Translations under genes and position numbers: made by a program
From: Turbatrix aceti
Lineage: Eukaryota > Nematoda > Chromadorea > Rhabditida > Panagrolaimidae
Direction: 5' to 3'
NCBI GenBank assembly: GCA_963969345.1
Contig: OZ017766.1
Span: forward strand, 4,278,001 to 4,342,000
DNA: 64,000 bases
The notes under the pieces: model-generated
Told to the model about the DNA's origin: nothing
Seen by the model: the letters and a program-made list of their open reading frames with translations, nothing else
Databases searched by the model: none
Shown: piece by piece, positions 15,615 through 27,900 of the stretch
Numbering within the stretch: the first letter of the stretch is position 1
Layout of the letters: every line of letters begins with the position of its first letter

Positions 15615-16280
15615 GTGTTTATCTGATACCGTTTTTTTGATATCATGATCTGATCTGATACTTAAAAAAAGTATCATGATCTGATACTGATATCAGGTTG
15701 AAGGAAAAAAAACGTGCCTGACTGATAGTAACCTGATATCAGGCTGATATCATGATATCAGTCTGATATCGTGATATCTGTCTGATATGAAAAAAATCCC
15801 ACAAAAAATCTCAAATTCAATTTCATTTGAATAAATAACATGCAATGTCGTCGTTTAGAAAAACTAGTAAAAAAAGTGAATCTTCAAAATCTCTCAAGAG
15901 AATTTCTCCGGAGAATATCCGGAGATTCTTTCGGATAAAAAAAATTTCGCAGAAGATTTCAGTGTTCAAAAATAAAAAATAACGAAAAAAATGACGGTAA
16001 AACCTAGTTTTTATACTCCGGAGATTTTTTCACGGATTGTAATCTCTCCCGAAATTTTGCCACACTGCTTTAAACCCGCTTTTTGTTGTTGCTTCCGTTT
16101 TTTTGATCGAGATATCAGTATCATGATACTTTTTTCTGAGATCATGATACTGACTGATATTGATTTTTGCTATCATGATATCATGTTGACCTTTCAAAAT
16201 TCTTGCCTGACTGATACTGATCTGATATCAGTATCAGTATCAGACCCTGATATCAGGCTAAACCTGATATCAGAGGGCCG
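15615..16280. repeat. Compound palindromic repeat built from TGATATCA
   Basis: Two blocks, about 15615-15790 and 16095-16280, are dense in TGATATCA, CTGATATCAGG and ATCATGAT words, nearly all self-complementary. The 300-base centre is different: AT-rich, with CTCCGGAGA palindromes at about 15905, 15920 and 16017. The two similar blocks around a distinct centre look like the ends of one element or an expanded palindromic satellite. No open frame of interest. Confidence 0.6.
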
Positions 16281-17015
16281 TTTCGTCCAGATCCGTCGTA
16301 AAAATCAGCGGAAAGTGAGCGTGGAACTTCTTTGCGAATTGCCTGGAGTAGATTACAACTGGTTCGTAAGATAGATGGATGAAGCGGAGCCCTGTTTTAT
16401 GTTCGCCGTTGGGTGACAGAATGTGCTCAATCAGACCAGAAATTGAAAAAAAATATTGCCGCGACAAATTCGTTGACTGTTTATGTTTATGCGATGGATG
16501 AGAAGACTTCAACTTAAATCCAACGGAAAAGTCAATACTACCAACGACGACATACTAAGCTTGGAGGTACAATGGATAGTTGAAGGAAGATCGGGGCTGC
16601 TGGACGTGAGCGTGATGCATTTGCGTGCAGTATGATTTTTTTTCGAGGCGTAAACAACATCTGAATGAACGCGAGTTCCGCTCGCATGGGGAACATGTTG
16701 TCTGGTCTGGCTGCCATCGAGCAGCCATCCACCCCTCCGGACTGGACTGGACTGAGCAACAGTGATTGCCGACAGATGGTCCGGTCGGCAGCAAGATGGC
16801 GTTATCGTGATTATTTGCAACGAGATTCGATCGGGTAGAAGGTCAATTGCATATAGGCGTGAGTTCTGACGGCCTCCGCGTTCAGGTAACATGTCCTTTG
16901 TCAGGTAGCACAAAAATGAAGGGTTCCCGAGATCAATTGTGTCTTTTTTTCACTTACGGGCATGTCAACATTGATCTACGGTAAACAGGTAAACACCTGC
17001 CACAAAGTTCAGTAG
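16281..17015. other. Intergenic, no gene seen
   Basis: Between the palindromic repeat and the LTR element. Minus-strand open frames of up to 134 codons at 16509-16913 have no recognisable content and no splice context. Confidence 0.4.
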
Positions 17016-17020
17016 GGCAG

Positions 17021-17370
17021 TGGTACCGGGACTGGTTGACCATTCTCCCAGGGACTGGTGAGCGAGCCACGAGCGCGAGGCAGAGAACGTGTGCGGCCAC
17101 GAGGGAAGCGTGCGCCGGCAAGACAAGCAGATCGGCAGCGACCGATGACGCGAAGTCATCATTCTGGTCGGCGGGCGTAGCAGCAGGCAGGTCGCGCGTG
17201 GCACGCGCTCGTCCCGGTTGGGGACACGCAGCGGTCGTCGTCATCGAGTCATCGTTTATGCATAATTGTTCACGGTTGTTGTACGAGAGATTCTACGGAT
17301 AAACTATTGTCTACTACGAAGTGTCCGGGATCTACGAGGAAGCGCGAGCTAGCCGGGAGCCCCGGTAGCA
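17021..17370 (+). repeat. Left LTR (350 bp)
   Basis: Starts TGGTACCGGG and ends CCCGGTAGCA. It matches the right LTR at every position I compared. The 3' third is more A/T-rich (TTTATGCATAATTG) and may hold promoter or polyadenylation signals. Confidence 0.93.
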
Positions 17371-18655
17371 AATGGTGACGAGAGTGCTGATTCGAGCTAC
17401 GCGGAAGAAGAGACTACGACTACGATCGATCGATGGCGGCGACGCGGCACACGCACTACGGCAACACGCAGCGGAGAGAAGAAACGAGGATCAACGACAA
17501 CGACGCTCTCCCGAGGTCACGCCAGTTGGCTTGGCCTGCGACCAGAATCAATCAAGAATGGCTGAGGCAACGCGCCATGTTTTTGATTTCGCGGCGACGG
17601 AGTGACCAGGCCAATTGGCTGGTGGAAAGGAAGAAGCGAACCAAGGCAGCAACAGCTCAGTTGAGCTGCAAAGAATCCGAGCGCGAGTGATGGCGTCGAG
17701 AATGAAATGGCCGTGCAGTGCAGCACAGAGAGGCAGCTGGCGGCCCAGAGCAGCAGCGTCATGGAGGAAGATCGGCCCGGGAGGCAAGCGGACTGCAAGG
17801 ATGACTGGTGGCAGTGCGGCAGCGACACAGGATGCAGAGAATTGGGCAGCGAGGCTGCGCGAAGAGGCGTAAGACATGCAGCTGATCAGTTGATCCGGGT
17901 GAGGCATGCAGCAGAGTGGTGGAATGGTTGGAACCTGTCACGTGACGGACACCCAGTTGGGTAATGAAGACGACGGAATACCTGTGGCAGGGCAGTTGGC
18001 CAGCGAGACACAGGCAGCAGTGGCGTGGTTGGAGCCAGTCACGGAATGAAGACGACGGCGAAGCAGTGCAAGAGATCCAGCAGAAGGGCAGAGAATCCGG
18101 CCAGGTGCACATGTGCCAGGATTGGGCCAACTGGGGATGGACATCGTCGCAAGGTGACCGGCGGGATGGTCCGGCGAAGGAAGCAGCCACCATCAGAAGA
18201 AGGTGTCCATCGGAAGAGCAGAGCTTCCGGCCAGTGAGCCAGAAGGGGCCTTACGTGGACGGCGGCGAGCGGCTACGGGCACAGCAGGAAGCAGGATGAA
18301 AGCCGCTCAGTTGAGTGAGATTCAAGGAGAGGAACCAACAAAGACACCGCTCAGGGGGGCAACGCGGAAGAATACCGAAAGAGGTCCAACGCATCCATGG
18401 AAGTGCAGAGCTTCGGCCAGCGAGCCAGAAGGGGCCTTTGTGGATGGCGGTGGACGGCTGGTGGCACCGGAAGAAGGTGGCTGAGCATGCGGTCAAACAG
18501 GATGAAATCCACTCAGTTGAGTGAAGTTCGAGGAACCGAAGGAAGTCAAAGGCGACGAAGACGACTACAGGCGCAGTCCCGGTCGGCTCAGTTGAGCTGA
18601 CGCGTGACGCAGGATCCGGTTGGATCCAGCGACGACGGTCAGCTGGGGGAAGGAG

Positions 18656-19005
18656 TGGTACCGGGACTGGTTGACCATTCTCCCAGGGACTGGTGAGCGA
18701 GCCACGAGCGCGAGGCAGAGAACGTGTGCGGCCACGAGGGAAGCGTGCGCCGGCAAGACAAGCAGATCGGCAGCGACCGATGACGCGAAGTCATCATTCT
18801 GGTCGGCGGGCGTAGCAGCAGGCAGGTCGCGCGTGGCACGCGCTCGTCCCGGTTGGGGACACGCAGCGGTCGTCGTCATCGAGTCATCGTTTATGCATAA
18901 TTGTTCACGGTTGTTGTACGAGAGATTCTACGGATAAACTATTGTCTACTACGAAGTGTCCGGGATCTACGAGGAAGCGCGAGCTAGCCGGGAGCCCCGG
19001 TAGCA
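18656..19005 (+). repeat. Right LTR (350 bp)
   Basis: Identical copy of the left LTR. Preceded by the polypurine tract and followed by the GGCAG target duplication. Confidence 0.93.
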
Positions 19006-19010
19006 GGCAG

Positions 19011-22000
19011 TCATCGATAAGATCACAACAAACCCTTCCCATAAATTTTAATCGCAAGAAAGCTCTCGTTGTTCTCTGCATGAACCATCATAGTTTGTTT
19101 AATGGCTGCGAAGCGTGTTTCAATCGAGACAACGTGCAATCGGCAGTCAACAAGCCGGCTGGTCTCTGACGTGAACGTTAGTCTCCTGTTCATTTTTCAA
19201 TTTACTACAAAGTGCAGAACACAATCTATGATGCATATCATGAACGAATGACGTATCAGTCTACGACAAAGGAATACGGTAATGATGACACAACGGCCTA
19301 AACAATGACAACACACGGGTCGGATCAGCCGACACCCTCACTTAATCACGGACGACCGCGATCACGATCGCGCACAAAGTATTCCAAAAACCACCAGAAA
19401 GAGTAAACACAAATATTTCTTTGACCTTCGAAGGCATTCGATGGTTCGATGGATTTCGTCTCGGGACAAAAGTTGTTTACCGGTTTCGAACGCTTTTGGT
19501 CTACAGTATGACGAAGAGTTATTGTTGTTATCTCTGACCCTGTTTGCCGCCAGTTAGTTGGTTGCAGACAGTTTTATCGTCATATTGTCTCACCTGACGC
19601 CCTTCTCTGTTGTTCTCGTAAGTTTTTGGTCTGAGAACGTTAACGGGCGCAGTTTTGCTTTTTGGTGTATGCTCCGAAGAAACCTGTTGAAAAGCTGACG
19701 TGTTATTACTATCACGTCTCTTTATAGCCCCGCAGTCGCAGCACAACCCAGCAGTTTACTTTTTTCACGCAGATCAGTCGCGCGATTGCCTTTGCGCGCA
19801 CGCACTTTTTAGGCCAGGTGCTGCATGCGAGAGGTACTTTTGTATGTTTTTGTATGATATTAGTTTTGCGTCCTCTAAGTAGTACGATAATATTTACGCA
19901 AGGCGTCCATGCATCCAGCCAGAACAGGTTGGTTATTAGCCAGCCGGCCCGGAGATGACGGGTGTTTTCATGTGACCTTACCTTCGATCTTTTTGCTCTC
20001 TCTCGTCGCAATCAGTGATCAGCTATGCGTCGTCCTCCAATTGTTTGCTGGAGGATGTGTACGTTTGTATCGGTGGTTACTCGGCCGGATTGATGAGTGC
20101 AGGGGCAGCTGTTTGCTCACTCCTCGCCGCCGCATACGTCCTCGCTTGATCACGCGATTGCTTTTATGCCCGCGACTGCTGCCCTTGCTCCAGCCAGCCG
20201 CATGACAGTTTTTTTGTTGTTTGCTACACCGCACAACCCCCGAGCGTCCGGTAGGTGGTGTGCGTTTTTCTTTCGTGAGTGGTAAACAAAAAAAAAGAAC
20301 GTAAAAACCAACTTCTCGCATCGTCCTCGCGTCCTCGGTCAATCAGACTGGTCTTTCTCGCTAAAACATATCCTTGAGCTCTGATCGCTCCCTGTTTCAT
20401 GTTGTTTCTCTATTTTTTGTTGTTATTTAGTCGCGGATCGGCGGTTCACATTAACGGGCGTGTTGTTTTGTCCAGTATCCTCGACCCGACCGTTGTTGAC
20501 TGATTTGACCGTCAGCCAGCATCCCGCGTCCCAAGGTCGGCGTCTGCGTCTGTTTTCCTCCTTTTCAGCGCCCGGCAGACTAGATTTTTTTCATTCACGG
20601 CCCCTTTTTCTCCTGTCCGCGGGGTACTGTTCTTTCCTTCCTGTCCTGACTTTTCACCGCGTCGTCGTTGCTTCTCTCCACCCTCTTGTTTTTTTGGGCC
20701 AGTCGTTCGAGAGAGAGACAATAAATAATACTTTTGGCATCGTCCTCTTCGTCTTCTTCGTCCTTCCTTCCTCCTGGCCTGTCCACCGTGCTTTTTTTTA
20801 TTCATCTTTGCCGAGAAATAAAATGCGCAAGCCAAACAACATTAGCCCCGCTGGTTTTTGCAGAGACCAACACCGCGCAACCGGGGATCGCTGTGATCAT
20901 CGGTGATCATCGTCAAGTGCGGTAACCCCCGCCCTTGCAGCAACCAGCTAGCTTCGATCCTCGTGCATTGGATTTACGTATCACGCCACCCCTAAGCCTG
21001 CCACTTCCATGACCAGGCAACAACGAAATCCAGCAGAATCGACTATTTTTGCTTGTCAACCACCAGCAATGTTTTATTTCGATGAGGAACAGGAATCCGG
21101 TCAATATGGCTTCGGTCGGTTTTTTTGACACAAAAAATGGAAACGCGAAACGAAAAACCAAAAAAAAACCACAAAAAATGGAAACGCGAAACGAAAAACC
21201 AAAAAAAAACATGTTTTTTTTTCTCTCATAAATTTGATCAATTTTTGACCTTTTTGAAGAAAAGTTTTTGATATTGATGGTCTGTCTGTTTTTTTTCTTC
21301 TCTTTTGCGCCGACCGAAAATCAGGCCGACCTCGTTGTTCTGTTCTTCTTCTTCGTCTGGAAAACGCATCGCTCTCGCACATCTGATGAACTTTTTGTCG
21401 CCGATGATGCTCGATGGAAGATTTTTGTTTTGAGATAGCACATTTATTTTTTTCCAGGGAAATCTGTTTTCGGATTTCGGGTGTTTTTGGGGATTTTTTA
21501 TTGCATCATGTGTTTTTCGGGAAATCTGTCTGTTTCAACTCTTCTTCGTGGATAGTATAGTTAATGCATTTATCTTTCCTCCGGTGATAGGCCGTCTTTT
21601 TTTGTATGTTTGTAAACTGTCGTCCGTCCCATTATCATGAATCAAGGGGGCGGTTTTGTGCAGAACTTCCGTTTTTACGATATTTGTAGGTGCGCTATAC
21701 GGGCTTATCTGTGTTTGCGGGCAAATGCACGTGCTGGGCCTTTTTTGTCACGTACCATCCACCTGAGGGCATTAAATATTACCTGCTTCCTCGCAACGCA
21801 AACAAGGCTATTTTTACAGTTCCCCTTTCCTCCTATTCATAAAGGCATCTTAGAAAAGGGATTAGTTACACCTTGCCACCACCGTATACGTCATGTAATT
21901 GAGCCACCGCGTGCGTCGCAGCGCCGTCGGGCACAGAGCCTCGGGGTTTGCTGCCGCTTCGCTTCAATCTTCCCTTTATGCGGCGACGCATGTAAACGAA

Positions 22001-24952
22001 CACAACAGGACAACAAGGGAGCGAGAGCGGGCAACTAAATAACTGACGGCGTTCAAATATGGCAACGGCCACGACGGAAAGCCAGATGTTTGTGAGTGAG
22101 TGACAGTGCTGGCATATACATGGATGTGCGGGTGAAGAATGAAGAATTCGTGAGCAGAGCAGTAGTCACGCGTCTCTCGTTGGTCCTTGGTCGATGCGAT
22201 GTCCTGCAGATGCGGGCGCAGTAGGCAGGCCTCTGCAAGTTCTACGTGGCGAGACCTGCTGATGCGTCTTGTTTTTTGACCCCGGGTTTTTTGCAGGACA
22301 GGACTGATTGCAACCATGACAGCGCTGGGGGACGGGAAAGGTTGTTGTTTTCCACCGGATGTGGTGGTGGGTTACTGTAGGAGGGATGGAAACGAACGCT
22401 GAGGTGATAGTATACGCAGCGACGGTGCGCAGCGTCTGTCTACGTGTGCGTTGTCTGTCTTGCCCATGGACAACTTGCACTTGGCGGATAGTGTCAACAA
22501 CTGCGCTGCTCTCATGTGCACTAATTGATGGAATATAGAGGGTCGTTGTTGTGAGGCAACGACGACGTGGAGAAGAGGCAGGATGCGAACATCCCCCCTC
22601 CTCTCCAAATGCGAGTGTGTTTATCACTCGCAGTGCTGCTTGCGGGCGAAGTAAGTCATCCGGAGCGAGATTAGGTTGTTGACGGTGCTTTCCTCCTCCT
22701 GGCCTATTTGTCAAGCTTGTCTGCAATGCGAATCCGGCGGCGATAGTTTCAGCGATAAAACGATGTTTGGCCTCGTTTCGCAAGACTTTGGGCTGGCTGG
22801 ACGACATCTGGACAATCACATTCGTTGCAATGTGTATGTATTTTTTGTGCCCAGCCGTTTGTTATTCCTCGAGAGCTAACTCGCCCTTCTGCTTCCCCGT
22901 GTCCTGTCCTCCCCGGCAGTGCAAGCAGGAGGAGGAAGGGAGGGAGAATCAGCAAGCATGTTTACAACGCTAGCCGACAGCACACTTGTTTACCACGACC
23001 ACGAGAACTGAATGCGAGCAAAAGGCGTTTCGTTTCTTCCGAAGCAGCGCTTGTTTGGTGACATTTTGGATGAATTGCCGTTTTTGCGTTTTTGAACGAA
23101 CGGTCAGGTTTGGTTGGTTGGACAAAGACGAGCGCGTTTACCATGATTGTGGATGCGGAGGGCAACAACATCCGCGGCGGTTATTAGGTTGCCTTCGGGA
23201 TTTTGTTTGTGTCCGTGTGACGGGATGGGACCAAGGGAACAAAACACAAACACACAGCTTTCGCCTGCAGCAGCACTTTGAGTTTGCTCTCTTATTAACG
23301 CGCACCGACCACGCAAGTCGCGTACTAGCAGATCCTGTCTTTTGTTTTGCTCTTCAATTACGATGATTACAAAAAAGCTGAAAAAGAAGGAGGAAACTAA
23401 CTTTTTTTGACACTTTTTGATGACGAATTCTCCATTTTTGGAAAAAATTATTTTGCTAATGCAGTTTTATTTCGGGATTTGTCATGATAAGATTTGACAA
23501 GAATTGGGGACGTAGGCAGAGGGCTGGCTGGGGTGCGGAGCGATCGCACCCCAGCTGGGGATGGATGATCAGAGATAATGAGGACGCCTGCGAATTGGAT
23601 TAGTTGTCACCTACGCATCATTTATTTTTTTGACAAACGCTGACGCTGAATTCTGGCGAAAAACGAGTGCTCAATTTGCCTCCGTTTTGCGCACCTAGAC
23701 TCCCTCGCGGCCCACCTGCAGTCCCCTGCGGCCAGCTGATGCAACTGTTTGCTAGAGCAGTCATTGTTTTGGTTTGCAACTCTACTTCCCTTCGAAAAAC
23801 GCAGCGCTCGAGACTAAAGTTCCCGGGTCCGCCCTCCTAGAATGTTCTGGAAAAAACCACTTTTTTTCGTGAAAAGTTCCAATTTTTTTTGATTTGGGTA
23901 GTTTTTGCGGAAACTAGGTGACGTTTTCTAGAACGTTCTTTTTTCCCCTTGCATGAACGATCACACCCACTTCCACCCGCCGCGACGAATCATGTTATGT
24001 GCCAGCGTGGTGGTGGGTCAGAGGAGTGGGCAGAGCAGCAACGAGCTTTCTGGGTGCGTTCATTTGCTCTCTCTTTGTATTGCAGCTGTCGGATAGCCGG
24101 AGTGACCGCTGCGCAGGTTTTTTGGAAAGCGGACCGACGAGGAGTCGAGGAGCGCCGCGTTCAAGTGAGTTTTCGCGAGATTTCTCGAATGTACTCAGTG
24201 ACCAGTCGATGGACGATGGGCGTCTTGCTGTCCACCCACCATCCCGGCCCGGCTTGAATTAGGGCAGTCCAGTGGTCATTGGTCTCTTCAGAACAACGCG
24301 AGACCCGCTGTCGTACTTGGTTTAGTTTTCCTCCTCCCATTTTTTTTTTGAGTTACGATCGCTCACATTGCTGTCCTTTTCTTTCGAAAGGCCAGAAAGG
24401 GTCGCGGGTGGATATTGTGCACAATATTTATAGCAGCTCGGTTTTCCGCGTTGTGTACTCTTGTTTTTTCTCGAGACTCCGAGCTTTTCTTCACCGGACG
24501 CAACTTTTTGTGGGCTTTCGCGTCAAAGGGGAGGGAGGAGGTCTCGTGCTCTTTCTTTTTTTTGCTTGCTTACCATCGTGGCTCGCGGCAGTGGGGAAAA
24601 ACAAAACTGCTGTGTGTCAGTTTTCACCGGGGAGAGCAAAGGAACGACGCTTGGTTGTTTTGCAAAAACCGTATTCGCCCGCGCTGACTGAGGAGTCATG
24701 CTAAAGGAAATTCACGTATTCATGAAATAGCGACGTGCTCTGGCTGCTCTCTGGCTTATGGCGCCCCCTCGCTTTTATGTGTTTGTGTCGTCGTAAAAAA
24801 AAAGACAGGTCATCCATGATTTTGTTGCTTGTTTCTTTTTTTGGCGTTTGCGAAGCATCAGATGAGGTCGCAAGAAAGAAACGCGAAAATTGAGGAGCGC
24901 GCATGCATGCAAAAACCACTTTTGTGATCGGTAGCACCTGACTGGTGTGGCG
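19011..24952. other. Long gene-poor stretch upstream of the MNK gene
   Basis: Almost 6 kb with no recognisable gene. The sequence is T-rich, with pyrimidine tracts and many short open frames on both strands, none with family features or consistent splicing. It contains a two-copy 41-bp tandem repeat at 21130-21210. It is probably regulatory and untranslated sequence of the downstream kinase gene plus repeat debris. Confidence 0.45.
21130..21210 (+). repeat. Tandem duplication, 41-bp unit, two copies
   Basis: A 41-base unit beginning ACAAAAAATGGAAACGCGAA and running through AAACGAAAAACC plus an A tract is repeated head to tail at 21130 and 21171 without visible differences, except at the end of the second copy. 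Confidence 0.85.
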
Positions 24953-27900
24953 ATGACTATCATCGAGGTGTCATGTAGCTTTTTTACGCGCGGCCGTGCA
25001 CTCGTCGTCGTCGTCGCTATCGTGGGCGTCGGAGCAGCCAGCGTACCCGACGTCGGACTTCATCATTCTGGTATGTCTGTTCCGGTGGTGAAGCAGATGG
25101 GGCTGGTCGTTCGTTTACGATACTAATAGGTACGCCACCGCTGCTGACATGAGGATACGTGTTTGACCGTGAATTGAAGGAGGACGACCGACTGATGTGG
25201 ATATTTATCCATCCCCAACACGGCCTCCTTTTCCTGATTTTGAGAGCAACTTCGCTCGCTCGCTCTCTTTCCTTCTCTCAGCCTCATTGTGGTTGTTTAC
25301 AACAGAGCGTGCACGCTCGACTAGTTTGCCTCCTCACATTATTTTTTCTCTTCCATCGATTAGATGACGACACACGATGCGATGCGATGGCTGGGCCCAG
25401 CGGCGGTGGTGCACTGCTGCGCTCCTCCGTTGTCGTCGGCGTTGTGTACAATTTACCTACGGTTTTAGTCATCGCCCGCCGTTTTACGATTATTGCACGT
25501 ATAATATGACTTTGAGCTCTTTGGGCTGTGGACTTTTCAATTTTGCTTTTATCTCAAAAATCTCTTCTGTTAGGGGCCTATTTTAGTTTATTTTGGTCCT
25601 GGCGCGATCAAAAGTCAAAAGTGGCGCTCGAACCTGTGATTTATTAGATTTTCCCATAAAATGATTGCTCGCATTCGTGACTGATGACGTTCAACCTATT
25701 TCGTGTGCGCGTTGATTTACCATCATTACGTGTCACACTTTTTTGCTCGATTCGATGCAGTTAGTGAACTTGGGAGTTGTTTTCAGACGCGCCAACCAAG
25801 TCCTTATCGCTTCTTTCGTCGGCACCATCACTGCGTCAGCCATCGTTGACGACTCGTCCGAGTCATACTCCCGACCTCCTCTCGAAGGACAAAGGAGACT
25901 GCGAAGGCATCGACTGCAGTCGAAACAGCTTGCGCAGTAGTAACAACCACCACCAACATTGTCACCAGCCAGAAGAACAACGCAGGCGCTTTAGTCGTGA
26001 TACGACGACTGCTAGCGACGACAATTACTACTACTACGATTGCGATACGGTCAATCGTGCTCAACCTGTCGGTCAACAACCAAAGGTTTACTTTTTTGAA
26101 CCCCCGCAGCAGCGTGAGCCTTCTACGAGGCACACGATACCCCTTCGGCAAGATAGTGACTCTTTGACGCAAACCACCTCCACCAGCCCATCACGTGGAA
26201 GCGAAGTTGACGGGCGAGAGTCGTCCCCTTCAACCGGACACAGCCAAGATCATTTCTCGTCGGCTTCTAACAGTACTCGATTCTACGGGTTGTCGAACAC
26301 AAAATACGACGATCAGGCACCGTTCGATGCTTTTTGGTACAAACCGAAGCATCCCAGTTACATCCGAGACGCAAATATTTCCAAAAGCGGTCAACGAGTC
26401 ATGGGGTGAGATTTCTTGCTCCTGGAGGATTCCAAATTTATCAAAAGGGGCTTTCAGTGATTCTATCCAACAACAAGACCACGAATTCTCGAATTTGGCG
26501 ATGGAATACGTCGAAGACGACGAATTTGAACACTCTGACGAGAGTGGTTCGGAAGTGAGCTTCTTCGATGGCTCACGTCAACGACGAACAACTTCGTGTG
26601 ACGAGGATGACGAAGATGCGTCATCCGATGAGGACCTGTCTCTCTTTGGACTCGAACTCGACGATGGAGAGGAAGAAAAAATGATGGGCAAAACCTTTGC
26701 TCCGCGCGAAGAAGAACAAGACAGCGGCTTCGGCGGAGGCCCTCTCTCAACGGGAGCCTCGCTCGACGACGAGAGTGTCGAGCAGCTCGGCGATCTCGTA
26801 TCCATCGCTCGTCCGCATCGCACGAACAGCGTCGGCCGTCGCATGATGTCTGTCAAGCGGCATCACGCCGTCAAGCCACGACATCGGCTTTCCGGTGAGT
26901 TGATTGCCTTGTTAAGAGGGATGCCAAAAGTGTCAGCCAGTTTAATTGGCGTGTTTTTTTTGGAGGACGAAAATTGCTTGGTTGCAACGATCTTTGCCTG
27001 TTTTTGTTTTGCTCAAAAACTCGTGTTCGTTAGTGAGTCATGGGTGTTTTTTTGGCGCTGAAGGTCAGTCTCACAAATATAACGTCCGATTGCATAAATC
27101 ATAAAAACCGGCCTGGCCGGCGTTCGTTCTGGAAAGAAAGGACTTTTTGTATTTCTGCAATTGTGCTAAAAATGCGCAGAAGTATAATTGTCATGCGGGT
27201 GTGAGACCAAAGCTTGGTCCGGTGTTTGTGTTTGCGCCGAACCAAATGCATAGCCAGCCGGAGTGGAGTCGGAAGGGTCGTTTTGCTTTCTTTCTTCCGA
27301 CCAAGGCCATCCCACTTACAGTGCGCGCCCGCGTGCTGGAAATAAGCGATCAAAGAACGGAAGGAAGGGCAGCGCTGTTGAAAACTTGTCCGCCAGCAGC
27401 TTCTATCAGGTTTTTGAGGATACTGCACGTCCTCGTAAAAAACAACAAAATGCGTGCGGGCATGAGAACTCGTTGTACTAATCTGTTTGCTCCGCATTTT
27501 TTTGTACTGTAAAAAGCCGGACTCTTTCGCATGCATGTTCATTAGGATTCAGTCACGCGCTTGCTTCATGGATGGACACGGGTCAGCGCAGAGCAGAGCA
27601 GCGGATGATCGTCTGTCATCAACAGCAGACGAAATAAAGCATGAAATAGGAGCTTTTGTGCAAAAACACGGACAAAAACAACGATGCTATCTAAAATTGT
27701 CTCTCGAAGCGATAACGAGCACTGTACAGTAAAAAAAAAGACGTAGGCGAGACAGTGTTGGGGCAAGGAAGACAAACAGGCTTTGTTTTTCCATCCTCTT
27801 TTTTTTTGTGGCTTGCACTCAACGCTCCTCTCCTGTGTTGTGACGTATCCCCCGAGAAAAACACGTGCATCCATCTATTTTTTGCGGTAATGTACAAAGA

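Larger units (their letters stand above)
17016..19010 (+). mobile_element. Non-autonomous LTR retrotransposon (compact, no gag-pol)
   Basis: Two 350-bp direct repeats, 17021-17370 and 18656-19005, read identically base for base. Both begin TG (TGGTACC) and end CA (GTAGCA). The sequence GGCAG abuts the element on each side (17016-17020 and 19006-19010), a 5-bp target-site duplication. Two bases after the left LTR is a tRNA primer-binding-like site starting TGGTGACGAGAGTGCTGA (17373). Directly before the right LTR is a purine tract GGGGGAAGGAG (18645-18655). The 1285-bp interior has no gag, protease, reverse transcriptase or integrase; its open frames are short and low in complexity. This is a compact element mobilised in trans, intermediate in size between TRIM elements and longer non-autonomous forms. 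Identical LTRs imply recent insertion. Orientation follows the primer site and purine tract. Confidence 0.92.

Noticed and set aside
17371..18655. Open frames inside the LTR element as possible gag remnants
   Set aside because: They are short, on both strands, rich in repeats, and show no zinc knuckle, protease or polymerase motif.
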